Notes: generated from the sequence alone by a model not told the origin. A stretch of 59,056 bases of DNA from Methyloversatilis sp. (GCF_030696805.1 NZ_JAUYRO010000051.1:1-59056), one strand, 5' to 3'. Positions 7,527 through 16,429 are shown, counted from the first letter of the stretch. Program-made: numbers and translations.

Positions 7527-9133
7527 GGGGTGTCGGCCGGGTCGGGTTTCGTGAAGCCATCGGAGCGCACCTGATCGCGGCGCAGCCCGGCGCGCACGGC
7601 GGCCGATGCGGCTTCGCCACTGACCGTGGCGTCGCGGTTTTCCGGCGTGCGCAGGGCGCCCGGGAAATACAGTGCGGTCAGGCGGTGGGTATGCAGAGGC
7701 GAGTCGCCGCTGCCGTGGGCGTGAGCGTCGTCGCCATAGCGGCGCCAGTCGCGCACCGGATGGATGTCGTCGGCCAGTTCGAGCAAGCCGATGGTTTCAC
7801 GATCGCCGATCAGCACGCCCTGCGCACGCAGACCGAGCGCCGCCTTGGCTGCATCGAGCCGGGCGACCAGTTCCGGCGTGGCGCCGAATTCGCCATCGGA
7901 TGCGATCAGCAGGTCAGCGCGCTGCCAGGCCTCATGTTCCAGCCGGGCGATGGCGCGCTCGAGCGGCCCGCAGATGTCGGTGCCACCGCGAAAGCCCTGT
8001 CCGAGAAACCGGATCAGCCGCTCGATGCCCGACGCATCGACGGCCACTTCGAGTTCCACCACCTCGTCCGGACCGCCGAAGGCGAACACGTGGCAGGCGC
8101 GCCCCTGATCGTGCGCGGTGCGCACGGCTTCGAGCACCACCGCCTTGGCGACCTGACCGGCGCCGCCCTGCATCGAACCGGACGTGTCGACGCATACCAG
8201 CAGCGGGCCCATTTCGAGCCGGCGATCGGCTTGCAGGTCGGGGCGCGGCTGCAGTGCCGGCGCATCGAGCTGGCGCACCTCGTGCAGACGGTCGTCGTCT
8301 TCGTAACAGAGCAGCGTGCGCTCGGCGCGGCGCGCGTGCCACACGAGGCGCAGCACCGGGTGACCGAGCAGCACGGCTTCGGCCGGCAGCATGCGGGCGA
8401 TGCGATCGGCGCGATGAATGCCGCGCGTTTCGCCCGGCATGTCGGGCACGCGCACGCTGCGTGATTCAGTGCGACGCGCGACGGCGTCCTCCAGCACCGT
8501 CACCGGGTCACGCTGCGCCGCGTCGGTTTCATCCGCCGGGCGGGCACGGCCGAGCCGGCGGATGCAGCGTGCCAGTTCAGGCAGCCGCTCCAGCAGGCGG
8601 CGGATGCGCACCACTTCGCGCCAGCCCTCGCTGCGCAGCAGACCGGGAATGAGGTCCCAGCGCGCGTTCTTGCCATCGTCCGGCAATTTGCCGAAGACAT
8701 CGATCAGTTCGTCCATCTGACCGCGCCTGTCCTGCCAGTCGGATTCGAAAGCCTCGACGGCCATCCGGATGGCGCGCGCTGGCGTGGCGCCGCGATCGCG
8801 ATAGTCGTCGATGAAATCGAGATGGAACAGCAGGCTCAGCACGACGGTGTCGGTCAGCTCCTGGCGCGCGCTGCAGTACGCCGCAAGATCCAGCGTGCAG
8901 AACGTATCGCACAGCGCGGCGACGATGTCGGGCGACGGCCAGCCCCAGGCATCGGCCGGCGGCACACGGCCGTCGATCAGCGCGTCGCGCAGCGCGACCA
9001 GGGCGGCCAGTCGCGGCTCGAGCGTGCCCTGCGCATGCGTCAGACCGGACAGCCACAGCGTGCGCGGCAGCGCGTCGAGTGCGGCCAGCCGTGCTTCGCG
9101 CGCTGCGAACAGGCGCTGCGGATCAGCGCTCAC
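7523..9133 (-). CDS. viaA: VWA-domain protein, ViaA-like partner of RavA
   Basis: A 536-residue protein. The N-terminal helical part is about 300 residues. The C-terminal von Willebrand A domain has a MIDAS motif DTSGS (316-320) and the FLGQGFRGGTD segment (about 377-386), which closely parallels E. coli ViaA. By family knowledge ViaA binds the MoxR ATPase RavA, and the pair modulates respiratory complexes (NADH dehydrogenase, fumarate reductase) and aminoglycoside sensitivity. It overlaps ravA upstream and the DUF364 gene downstream by 4 bp each. At 536 residues it is longer than E. coli ViaA (about 480). Confidence 0.85.
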   Translation of the reverse strand: MSADPQRLFAAREARLAALDALPRTLWLSGLTHAQGTLEPRLAALVALRDALIDGRVPPADAWGWPSPDIVAALCDTFCTLDLAAYCSARQELTDTVVLSLLFHLDFIDDYRDRGATPARAIRMAVEAFESDWQDRRGQMDELIDVFGKLPDDGKNARWDLIPGLLRSEGWREVVRIRRLLERLPELARCIRRLGRARPADETDAAQRDPVTVLEDAVARRTESRSVRVPDMPGETRGIHRADRIARMLPAEAVLLGHPVLRLVWHARRAERTLLCYEDDDRLHEVRQLDAPALQPRPDLQADRRLEMGPLLVCVDTSGSMQGGAGQVAKAVVLEAVRTAHDQGRACHVFAFGGPDEVVELEVAVDASGIERLIRFLGQGFRGGTDICGPLERAIARLEHEAWQRADLLIASDGEFGATPELVARLDAAKAALGLRAQGVLIGDRETIGLLELADDIHPVRDWRRYGDDAHAHGSGDSPLHTHRLTALYFPGALRTPENRDATVSGEAASAAVRAGLRRDQVRSDGFTKPDPADTP

Positions 9134-10587
9134 GTCAGCGGCTCGTGCAGCACCGGCTCGGGTGCCGCTTCAGCGACAGAAAGCGCGACATCGGCCGGCA
9201 GACGCGGCAGGTTTTCAAAGCCGCGCCGCGCATCGCGGGCGCGGGTCGCGAGATCGGCGATGGAGGACGCGGTCGTGGCGAGATGCCGCTCGACCTGCGC
9301 CAGCTGCGCGTCATCCAGCCACAGCGTGTTGCGCCGGCAGTCGGCCAGGCTGGCGCGTTCGGCGTCCAGCTCCGCCTGATAACCGGCGATGCGGTCGAGC
9401 AGGTCATCGATCTGCGCGGTCCGTGCGCCGATGTGCGCCGGTCCGTAGCGACGCTGCCGGCTGTAGCTCATGCGCAACGCACCGGCCCCGCCCTTGGCGT
9501 CGCCGATCTTTTCCGCCAGGTCGGTGGCCAGGTCGGTCGTCGTGCCGGCCGACATGTCCGATGCCGAAAAACGCAGCCGGCCGGCTTCGTCGTAATCGAG
9601 ATCATTGGCTTTCCGTTCGGCTTCCAGCTGGGCTTCGAACGCCTGCACGACGCGCGCAAGGCGCGCCGGTGCGCAGGCCTCGCGCACACCGAGATGTGTG
9701 GTGAGCCATTCGGCCACGGCACTCTGGCGCGTCGCGTCCGGGGCAACGCAGGCCGGCAGCAGCAGCAGATCCCATACCGAGAGGCGGGTGCGGCCTTCGC
9801 TCGCGGCGGCCACGCGCAGCAGCCACAGCGTCTTGACCCAGCGCCGGTCGGACACGTAGCCGCCTTCCGCCGCAATGTGCGTGCGCAAAGCAGACAGCAC
9901 CGCCACAAACCCGCCCGGCAGCGCCACCTCGCGAGCCGCTGCCGCCAGCGCAGCGAGGTCTGCGTCGGTCAGCGGCAAGGAGTCATCTTTCAGCGACCAT
10001 GCATCGGCGCAGCCGGTGTCGAGCAGCGCGGCGAACCCGTCGGCGCTGACCGGCGCGATCGGCAGGCGGGTCAGGAAGCGGTCGAAGAAGGCTTCGCCCA
10101 CCTCGTCTTCCGGCACGTCGTTGGTGGCGCCGATGACGCTGACCAGCGGGCAGTGCTGGCGGCCGGCACCGTTGTCGAATTCGCGTTCGTTCAGCAGCGT
10201 CAGCAAGGCGTTGAGAATGGCGCTGTTCGCCTTGAACACTTCGTCGATGAAGGCGATGGACGCGTCGGGCAGAAAGCCGGCGGTGTGCCGCTCGTAACGG
10301 TCCTCCTCCAGCGCGCGGATCGACAGCGGGCCGAACAGCTCCTCCGGCACGGTGAAGCGGGTCAGCAGCCGCTCGAAATAGCGCGCATCGCGAAACGCCG
10401 CCCGCAGCCGGCGCGCCAGTTCGCTCTTGGCCGTGCCGGGCGGACCGATCAGCAAAGTGTGCTCGCCGGCCAGCGCGGTCAGCAGGCAGCGGCGCACGAC
10501 CACACGCCGTTCGACGAGCCCGCATTCGAGTTGTCCGGCGAGCGCACGCAGACGGTCGGACAGCAGCGGGGATATCAGAGAGTTCAT
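9130..10587 (-). CDS. ravA: MoxR-family AAA+ ATPase, RavA-like
   Basis: A 485-residue protein with an AAA+ module: Walker A GPPGTAKS (48-55), Walker B AFIDEV (112-117), sensor segment GATNDVPE. The MoxR/RavA-specific stretch PEELFGPLSIRALEEDRYER matches E. coli RavA. The start is set at MNSLISPLL (10587), because longer in-frame extensions run into ygfA. The gene begins 16 bp after ygfA and overlaps viaA by 4 bp. Confidence 0.88.
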   Translation of the reverse strand: MNSLISPLLSDRLRALAGQLECGLVERRVVVRRCLLTALAGEHTLLIGPPGTAKSELARRLRAAFRDARYFERLLTRFTVPEELFGPLSIRALEEDRYERHTAGFLPDASIAFIDEVFKANSAILNALLTLLNEREFDNGAGRQHCPLVSVIGATNDVPEDEVGEAFFDRFLTRLPIAPVSADGFAALLDTGCADAWSLKDDSLPLTDADLAALAAAAREVALPGGFVAVLSALRTHIAAEGGYVSDRRWVKTLWLLRVAAASEGRTRLSVWDLLLLPACVAPDATRQSAVAEWLTTHLGVREACAPARLARVVQAFEAQLEAERKANDLDYDEAGRLRFSASDMSAGTTTDLATDLAEKIGDAKGGAGALRMSYSRQRRYGPAHIGARTAQIDDLLDRIAGYQAELDAERASLADCRRNTLWLDDAQLAQVERHLATTASSIADLATRARDARRGFENLPRLPADVALSVAEAAPEPVLHEPLT

Positions 10588-10603
10588 GACAGTCAATCGC
10601 AAA

Positions 10604-11257
10604 TCAGGGAAAACGTTCTTCGATGAGGGCCTGCGCACGGCGCGCACTTTCGCTCGCGTCGATGCGCTGCAATGCGCCGGCATCAACGACATGAATGCCG
10701 GCTTCGGTGACGATGAAATCCATCGCCACATCGTGCGACTGCGGATGGATGGTCGACATGCGCGACGACTCGAAGCCGACACCGATCCTCAGCGGCGGCA
10801 CCGGCTGCGCTGCCAGCGTGCGGTCGAAATAGCCGCCGCCGTAGCCGAGCCGGTAGCCGCGTGCGTCGAACCCGACCAGCGGAATCAGCAGCGCCTGCGG
10901 CTGCACGACGGCGGAGTCCGTCGGCACCGGCAGGTCGAACACCCGCTTCGTCATGGTCACACCGGGCCACCATTCGCGGAACACCAGCGGCGTGGCGCGT
11001 GCCACCACGTCGGGCAGCGCAGCGCGAGCGCCTGCGTCACGCAAGGCACGGATCGCGAAGCGCGCGTCGAACTCGCCGCGGTAGGGCCAGCAGAAGCCGA
11101 CGATCAGCCGGCGCAGTGCCGGGAAACCGTGTTCAAGCAAGGCGGTGATCACCACGTTGCGCGCGGCACGCTGCACGGCCGGCACGCTTTCGCGCGCAGC
11201 GATCAGTCGCTGCCGTTCGGTGCGCCGCCAGCCCGGCAGATCCGTCAGTACGTCCAC
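10604..11257 (-). CDS. ygfA: 5-formyltetrahydrofolate cyclo-ligase
   Basis: A 217-residue enzyme that converts 5-formyl-THF to 5,10-methenyl-THF with ATP, salvaging folate. The signature GYGGGYFDR (138-146) binds ATP/Mg, and the N-terminal RRTERQRLIAARE stretch is typical. It lies between sirB2 (25 bp upstream) and ravA (16 bp downstream). In many proteobacteria the 6S RNA gene precedes ygfA. There is no room for it here. Confidence 0.93.
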   Translation of the reverse strand: MDVLTDLPGWRRTERQRLIAARESVPAVQRAARNVVITALLEHGFPALRRLIVGFCWPYRGEFDARFAIRALRDAGARAALPDVVARATPLVFREWWPGVTMTKRVFDLPVPTDSAVVQPQALLIPLVGFDARGYRLGYGGGYFDRTLAAQPVPPLRIGVGFESSRMSTIHPQSHDVAMDFIVTEAGIHVVDAGALQRIDASESARRAQALIEERFP

Positions 11258-11282
11258 ATTCAGCTCCCTGGCAGGCCCGGTT

Positions 11283-11687
11283 TCACAACACGCCGTGCAA
11301 CAGGCCGAGCGGATGGTGAGCGCGTGCCACGCCCAGCATGAAGGCGAAGGTCAGCAGCGCCGCGATGAAACACACGAGGCGGGCCCGCGCGCTGCGCGCG
11401 CGCTTCAGCGCAAGGCTGCCCAGCACGATGTAGACCACCAGCAATACGAGTTTCGTCGCCAGCCAGGGCACGACGAACGGATTCAGCTGCAGCAGGCCGA
11501 GCAACGACAGCGCAGCGATCAGCAGGCCGGCATCGATGATCTGGCTGGTGATGCGCACGCTGCGCCGCATGCTCCAGCGCGCCCCCGACAGCACGCCGAT
11601 ACCGCGCAGCGCGAACAGCGTTCCACTGGCGATGACCAGTCCGATGTGGGCCTGTCGCGCCAGCGGATACATGTCGATCAGATTCAT
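11283..11687 (-). CDS. SirB2-family integral membrane protein
   Basis: A 134-residue protein with four predicted transmembrane helices (about 14-30, 48-66, 75-93, 103-122) and the SirB2 opening motif RQAHIGLVIASGTLFALRG. Its function is unknown: the name comes from an old Salmonella locus and does not imply invasion regulation here. It sits in the long NO/respiration-associated minus-strand run. Confidence 0.8.
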   Translation of the reverse strand: MNLIDMYPLARQAHIGLVIASGTLFALRGIGVLSGARWSMRRSVRITSQIIDAGLLIAALSLLGLLQLNPFVVPWLATKLVLLVVYIVLGSLALKRARSARARLVCFIAALLTFAFMLGVARAHHPLGLLHGVL

Positions 11688-11711
11688 GCGCGCGGCGTGT
11701 CGGCATGTCGC

Positions 11712-12113
11712 TCAGCCGACATCGACGGCTTCACCCGTGCGGTCGAAGGCGATCAGCTTGTCAAGCCGCCCGGTGCGGATCGCCGAGATCATGCTTTCGA
11801 GCGGTGCATCCGCATCGGCGCTGGCGGGCGCCTGGCCGTCGCGTCCGGCCAGCGCCGCCACGAACACGATGGCCCAGCGCGCGTCGAAGGTGGCCGTCTC
11901 TTCGAGCAGGGCCGCGAAGCTCGGCAACTCGTCGATCGTCTTGTCCACGCACACGTAGGGCACCAGTGCGCCGCCCTGTCCGGCTTCGAAGCGCGCGCGC
12001 TCTTCGGCCGAGGCATCGTCCGGCAGTTCGGCCACGGTGAATACCATCAGCAGGCGCTGCGGTTCGGATTCTTCGCGCATGGCTGCGATCAGGCCGTCGA
12101 AAGTTGCTGTCAA
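11712..12113 (-). CDS. conserved small cytosolic protein of unknown function
   Basis: A 133-residue soluble protein read from TTG 12113, which is preceded by GGAG at 7-nt spacing. No ATG gives the conserved N-terminus. Recognisable stretches are PQRLLMVFTVAELPDD, ARFEAGQGGALVPYVCVDK and FDARWAIVFVAAL. I recall similar proteins beside nnrS-type genes in betaproteobacteria, sometimes carrying the misleading name ribonucleotide reductase subunit alpha, but nothing here supports that activity. No catalytic motif is visible. Confidence 0.65.
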   Translation of the reverse strand: MTATFDGLIAAMREESEPQRLLMVFTVAELPDDASAEERARFEAGQGGALVPYVCVDKTIDELPSFAALLEETATFDARWAIVFVAALAGRDGQAPASADADAPLESMISAIRTGRLDKLIAFDRTGEAVDVG

Positions 12114-12174
12114 GGCAGGTCTCCGCAAGATGGAATGAGAACGAGGGGAACGAGGCTGCGTTGCACAGAGTGCA

Positions 12175-13251
12175 TCATGACAGTTTGCCCCGCACGGCTG
12201 CGACCATGACGGCACCGAACAGCACGATGGCCAATGCATGACCGACGCCGGCCAGGGCCAGCGCAGACAGGTCGCCGGAGGGGCTGGCGCCCAGGCGCAG
12301 CAGCAGGCTTGCCGCCAGCAGCCACAGCGGCACCCGCGCCCAGGCCGAATACACCGGTCGCAGGCGCAGCAGTGCCGGCAGCATGATGGGTGCGTGGCCG
12401 AACACCATGGCCAGCACGAAGCCGAGCAGCACCGCGTGCAGACCTGCCGCGGGCAGCGGGCCGGGCGACAGCACGCCATACAGCCCGAGCAGCGCACCGA
12501 CCAGCAACCACACATAGCCGACCGTCAGGCACTGCGCGACATGACCGGGCCAGCCGGGCGCCGACCATTTGCGCGGCGCCATGTCCCAGCGTAGCAGCCA
12601 CAGCGCGAGCAGCGCGCAGGCCAGCCAGAGCAGCAGCGCTGCCAGCGCCGCCCGCACCGGTGACAGGACGACCGACAGCAGCAGCATCGCCACCGCCAGC
12701 ACGAACAGCACGCGGGCGAAGCGCGGCAGGCGGATCATCTGCATCAGTTCGCGACGTTCGCCGGCGATGGTCAGCACCAGAAAGGCGACCCAGCTCATGA
12801 CGGCTGCCGACAGGTCTCCAGCCGCCCAGACGAGCACGCCGATCAGCCAGCACACCGCGCCGGCCATTTCGACCACGAGGTGCAGCGACCACGCGCGGCT
12901 GCGTCCGGCATGGAGGTAGAGCAGCACCAGCGCCGCGGCCGCGAATGCCCAGAGCATCTGCGCCGCGACCACGGAGCCGATCGCCCACGCGACGAGCCCG
13001 CCGAGCCCCGCCGCCAGCGGTGACAGCAGGCCAGGCAGACGCTGCAGCGCCACCGCGCGCTCGAGCGAAATGACGGTGCCGAACACGGCGCAGATCATCA
13101 CCGCCCCGTGCAGCGCGACCGGCACCGCCGGTATCGGCACACCGAAACGAGCCAGACCGGCGGCGATGCCGGCCAGCATGGCGGACACCGCCAGCAGCGC
13201 ACACACCGCGACGCCGGTGCGCCACAGCGCAGGCGTCGTCACGCTCACCAT
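12175..13251 (-). CDS. NnrS-like polytopic membrane protein
   Basis: A 358-residue protein with about ten transmembrane helices. Features shared with NnrS-type haem-copper membrane proteins include GLHAVLLGFVLAMVFGHAPI near residue 280 and LTIAGERREL in mid-protein. The start ATG 13251 overlaps the preceding gene's stop (ATGGTGA). A longer reading would run further into that gene. Its conserved histidines may bind haem or copper, as proposed for NnrS (inference). It probably takes part in the response to nitric oxide together with nnrS and nsrR. Confidence 0.7.
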   Translation of the reverse strand: MVSVTTPALWRTGVAVCALLAVSAMLAGIAAGLARFGVPIPAVPVALHGAVMICAVFGTVISLERAVALQRLPGLLSPLAAGLGGLVAWAIGSVVAAQMLWAFAAAALVLLYLHAGRSRAWSLHLVVEMAGAVCWLIGVLVWAAGDLSAAVMSWVAFLVLTIAGERRELMQMIRLPRFARVLFVLAVAMLLLSVVLSPVRAALAALLLWLACALLALWLLRWDMAPRKWSAPGWPGHVAQCLTVGYVWLLVGALLGLYGVLSPGPLPAAGLHAVLLGFVLAMVFGHAPIMLPALLRLRPVYSAWARVPLWLLAASLLLRLGASPSGDLSALALAGVGHALAIVLFGAVMVAAVRGKLS

Positions 13252-13547
13252 CCGAACCGCTCGCGCAGCGCCGGGCTCATGCGGCCGGGGTGCCATGCGC
13301 AATCCCAGTCGAATTCAACCTGGACGATCCAGCCCGGCGGGCAGACGGTGCGCAGCGCCGATGTCGCGTCTTCGATGATCAGCTCGCCCATCGGGCAGGT
13401 CGCGCTGGTCGGTATCAGCACCACATCGACGCGGGTCTCACCGATGGCAATCGACTTGACGAGGCCCAGTTCGACGATGCTTTCGACCAGTTCCGGGTCC
13501 GCGACGGTGTGCAGCGCGGCCCGCAGCGTGTCTTCGGTGGGCATCAC
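13245..13547 (-). CDS. MIP18/DUF59 iron-sulfur assembly-type protein
   Basis: A 100-residue protein of the DUF59/MIP18 family (SufT/PaaD-like). It shows the family pattern VADPEL...IVELGLV and the conserved cysteine in TSATCPMGELI. Such proteins assist maturation of Fe-S or other metal centres. It overlaps nsrR by 4 bp upstream and the NnrS-like gene by 7 bp downstream. Repair of Fe-S clusters damaged by NO, including that of NsrR itself, is a reasonable inferred role. Confidence 0.8.
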   Translation of the reverse strand: MMPTEDTLRAALHTVADPELVESIVELGLVKSIAIGETRVDVVLIPTSATCPMGELIIEDATSALRTVCPPGWIVQVEFDWDCAWHPGRMSPALRERFGW

Positions 13548-13996
13548 GACACCTTCTGCCGGGTCGGGAAAGCTATCCCGATCGCCCCGGGAGGCGCGGC
13601 CGGCGGCAGGAGGTCGGCCAGCGTGTGGCGGTCCAGACGGGCGAGAAAATCCTGCAGCGCGTCATCGAATATCCCGGCCAGACGGCAATCGCCCAGCAGC
13701 CGGCAGTGACCGCCGCCATCGAGGCATTCGACCAGTCTGAAGTCGGGTTCGACGCTGCGCACCACGGCACCCAGGCCGATCGCCTCCGGCGCATGCGCGA
13801 GCCGCATGCCGCCGCCGTTGCCGCGCACGGTTTCGATCCAGCCGGCCAGCCCGAGCTGGTGGGTCACCTTCATCAGGTGCGCCAGCGACACCTGATGCGC
13901 GTGTGCGACTTCGGCAATCGTGCACAGGCGGTCCGGATGCTGGCCCACGTGCATCAGCAGGCGCAGCGCGTAATCGGTCATCGTGGTCAGACGCAT
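13544..13996 (-). CDS. nsrR: NsrR, nitric-oxide-sensing Rrf2-family repressor
   Basis: A 150-residue Rrf2 regulator: winged helix at about 1-65 (MRLTTMTDYALRLLMHV) and three cysteines C91, C98 and C104 (ECLDGGGHC, GDCRL) for the [Fe-S] cluster. E. coli NsrR has C91, C96 and C102. NO destroys the cluster and releases DNA. The gene starts 2 bp after nnrS, so it probably autoregulates through the NsrR-like site before nnrS (15273-15295). RBS and ATG lie at the very end of nnrS. Confidence 0.9.
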   Translation of the reverse strand: MRLTTMTDYALRLLMHVGQHPDRLCTIAEVAHAHQVSLAHLMKVTHQLGLAGWIETVRGNGGGMRLAHAPEAIGLGAVVRSVEPDFRLVECLDGGGHCRLLGDCRLAGIFDDALQDFLARLDRHTLADLLPPAAPPGAIGIAFPTRQKVS

Positions 13997-13998
13997 GG

Positions 13999-15234
13999 TC
14001 AGTGGCCCGGGCGCGCAATCGTCGCCGCCACGGCGGCCGGCGCCGGGCGATCGGCACGCGGCCGGATCATCATCGGCACAAAGCGCCACAGGTAGAGCGC
14101 GAAGGCCGCCACCCAGAGCAACGCGGCAACATGCAGCAGGTGGAGGGCGGCGGCGGATGGCTGCAGCGCGAGCAGCCTGAGCACGGTGGCCGCGATCACC
14201 AGCACGTAGCTGGCGACCATACTGCGATCGGCTTCCAGCGGACGCCCGAGGTGACCGAGTGCGGTGCGCGTGATCATGCCGATGATGAGCAGCGAAAAGC
14301 CGCCCATCGCGATCACGTGGATGTGCAGCGCCGGGCGCGCGCCGAAGCCCGCGACCGACGCCGCAGCGAGCAGCAGGCCGACGCCGAGCGATGCGTAGCC
14401 CAGATACAGTATCCACAACAGCGGCTTGTGCAGCACGGCCTGCGGTTTCCAGCTGACCCAGTGCTGCAGCGAAAGGGCGCCGGCCACGGCGAGCGCCAGT
14501 GCCTGCGCAACCGGGAAATCGGCCAGCAGGCACACGACGGCGACACCGCTGGCGCCAAGCTGCATGTGGCCGCTGCGCAACTGCATCGGAATCTGCAGGC
14601 CCGGCACGGCACGCATGGCGAAGAACGGAATGACCCGGCGCGCCACCAGCAGCGCGATCAGCGTCATGATCAGCAGACCGGCGTTGAACTGGCGCATCAG
14701 TGTTGCGTAGTCGCCGTCATGCGCCGCCAGCAGGAACAGGGCGTCGGACACGCCCAGTGCCAGCAGCAGAAGCGGGACGGCGTAGTTGCGGACATTGCGC
14801 GACACCACGACGGCGCGCAGCAGTGCCGCGGCAGCCAGGGTGAAGAACAGCAGTTCGGCAAGGGTGCCGATCAGGAACGGCATCCCGTTACCTGCGAGAA
14901 AGCCCAGCCGCGCCACCAACCAAAGTGCGCACAGAATGGCCAGCGCTCGACCCTGCACCGGGTTGATGCCGGTCCAGGCAGCGCCGGCCGTCATCAGGAA
15001 GCCGACCGCGATGGTGGCCACGAAGCCCCAAAGCATTTCATGCGCGTGCCAGGCCACCCCGGCGAGCGGGCCGTTCAGCCAGTGCGGTGCGAATATCCAC
15101 AGCCCGACCGCGATCAGTGCCCACAGCGCGCCGGCCAGATAGACCGGGCGAAAACCGAGTTCGAGAAAGGCGCCCCATGATGGCGCATGCGGCAGGGGCT
15201 GTTCCGCTTCCTGTATCGACAGCAGGGTGGCCAT
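13999..15234 (-). CDS. nnrS: NnrS family haem-copper membrane protein
   Basis: A 411-residue protein with about twelve transmembrane helices and the NnrS hallmark sequences FRPVYLAGALWAL and WHAHEMLWGFVATIAVGFL near the N-terminus. NnrS is found in denitrifiers and protects against NO-related iron stress. First gene of the minus-strand run. Its upstream region carries an NsrR-like palindrome, an extended dyad and a perfect FNR/DNR box. Confidence 0.9.
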   Translation of the reverse strand: MATLLSIQEAEQPLPHAPSWGAFLELGFRPVYLAGALWALIAVGLWIFAPHWLNGPLAGVAWHAHEMLWGFVATIAVGFLMTAGAAWTGINPVQGRALAILCALWLVARLGFLAGNGMPFLIGTLAELLFFTLAAAALLRAVVVSRNVRNYAVPLLLLALGVSDALFLLAAHDGDYATLMRQFNAGLLIMTLIALLVARRVIPFFAMRAVPGLQIPMQLRSGHMQLGASGVAVVCLLADFPVAQALALAVAGALSLQHWVSWKPQAVLHKPLLWILYLGYASLGVGLLLAAASVAGFGARPALHIHVIAMGGFSLLIIGMITRTALGHLGRPLEADRSMVASYVLVIAATVLRLLALQPSAAALHLLHVAALLWVAAFALYLWRFVPMMIRPRADRPAPAAVAATIARPGH

Positions 15235-15257
15235 GATCGGGCTCCGGAAATTGAGTA

Positions 15258-15311
15258 TTGAAGACAGTTTTGAACATGTATTCTACTTATATCTTCAAAA
15301 TCCGTCTTCAA
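15258..15311 (-). promoter_or_regulatory. nnrS promoter dyad with NsrR-like binding site
   Basis: The core at 15273-15295, read on the minus strand, is AAGATATAAGT-A-GAATACATGTT. It matches the NsrR consensus (AAGATGYATTT-N-AAATGCATCTT) at about 16 of 22 positions. It is flanked by an inverted repeat: 15258-15274 pairs with 15294-15311 with one mismatch and one single-base gap. A TATAAG hexamer at 15291-15286 could be the -10 element. NsrR bound here would block transcription. Confidence 0.65.
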
Positions 15312-15318
15312 CACCGGC

Positions 15319-15332
15319 TTGATCCGGATCAA
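15319..15332. promoter_or_regulatory. FNR/DNR/NNR box
   Basis: TTGATCCGGATCAA is a perfect match to the TTGAT-N4-ATCAA consensus of the CRP/FNR family. It overlaps the mscS stop codon and is centred about 41 bp upstream of the NsrR-like core, the distance typical of an activating FNR-type site at -41.5. This predicts activation of nnrS under low oxygen or NO (DNR/NNR type). Confidence 0.7.
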
Positions 15333-16429
15333 GCCGGTGCAGCATCCGGCGGCAGCGGCTCCAGGTCGACGTGCAGCGTCTGCGTCGGGAAGGCGATCTG
15401 CGCGCCGTGCGCCGCAATGATGTCGGCGATCTTCAGCAGCACGTCCTGCTTGACCATGTGGTACTCGACCCACACCGTGGTGCGGGTGAAGGTGTAGATC
15501 AGGATGTCGAGCGACGACGCGGCGAAGGCGGTGAAATTGACGATCAGCGTCTGCGCGTTGTCGATGTCGGGATGGGCCTGCAGCATGGCCCTGATGTCGT
15601 TCGCGATGGCGGCCACCTTCGGCAGGTCGTCATAGCGCACGCCGACGACTTCGCGGATGCGCCGGTTGGTCATGCGCGAGGGGTTCTCCACCACGATGGT
15701 GGTAAACAGCGCGTTCGGCACGTAGATCGGGTTCTTGTTGAAGGCGCGCACGCGCGTGTGGCGCCAGCTGATGTACTCCACGGTGCCTTCGATCGCCTTG
15801 TCGGGCGAACGTATCCATTCGCCGACACTGAATGGCCGATCGAGGTAAATCGTGAGCCCGCCAAAGAAATTGGCCAGCAGGTCCTTCGCGGCAAAGCCCA
15901 CCGCGATACCGCCGATGCCGCCCAGCGTCAGCACGCCGGCAATGCTTACCCCGAGCGTCTGCAGAACCAGGAGCAGCGCCGAAACGACCACCACCAGCCG
16001 ACCGAGCTTGCTCAACGCATCGACCGTGGTGCGATCGATCTCGTCGCCGCGCACCAGTCGCGCGGCGACGATGTTCTCGCTGACCCGCCCGATGAAGCGC
16101 ATCAGGAACCAGCCAAGGCAGAGGACGATGCCGATGTTGCGCAACGGCACGACGTACTCGAGAAAGGGTTCGTCGACGTGGCGTCGCAAGATGTCAACCG
16201 CCAGCGACAGCCCGATGAGCCAGATCACGACCAGCATGGGCCGGCTGGCGCAACGCACCAGTGCGTCATCCCATACGTTGACCGTACGCACCGTGACGCG
16301 ACGCACGTGACGCAGCAGGAATTCGGCCAGCAGGTTGGCTGCTGCCGTGACCGCCAGAATGATGATGATGCGGGCGATCCAGGGCTCGGCAAGAAAACCC
16401 AGGCCGACGCGATGGATGAACTCTGTCAT
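15329..16429 (-). CDS. MscS-family mechanosensitive channel
   Basis: A 366-residue membrane protein. Transmembrane helices lie at about 18-40, 62-80, 98-115 and 142-160, followed by the pore-lining TM3 (VLTLGGIGGIAVGFAAKDLL), the MscS beta domain (DRPFSVGEWI, IEGTVEYISWRHTRVR) and a cytoplasmic alpha/beta domain. The extra N-terminal helices make it closer to YnaI/YbiO-type channels than to MscS itself. It opens under hypo-osmotic stress. Its stop codon lies inside the FNR box of nnrS. Confidence 0.9.
   Translation of the reverse strand: MTEFIHRVGLGFLAEPWIARIIIILAVTAAANLLAEFLLRHVRRVTVRTVNVWDDALVRCASRPMLVVIWLIGLSLAVDILRRHVDEPFLEYVVPLRNIGIVLCLGWFLMRFIGRVSENIVAARLVRGDEIDRTTVDALSKLGRLVVVVSALLLVLQTLGVSIAGVLTLGGIGGIAVGFAAKDLLANFFGGLTIYLDRPFSVGEWIRSPDKAIEGTVEYISWRHTRVRAFNKNPIYVPNALFTTIVVENPSRMTNRRIREVVGVRYDDLPKVAAIANDIRAMLQAHPDIDNAQTLIVNFTAFAASSLDILIYTFTRTTVWVEYHMVKQDVLLKIADIIAAHGAQIAFPTQTLHVDLEPLPPDAAPA

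Noticed and set aside
11258-11282. 6S RNA expected next to ygfA
   Set aside because: Only 25 bp separate sirB2 from ygfA, so no 6S RNA can fit there.
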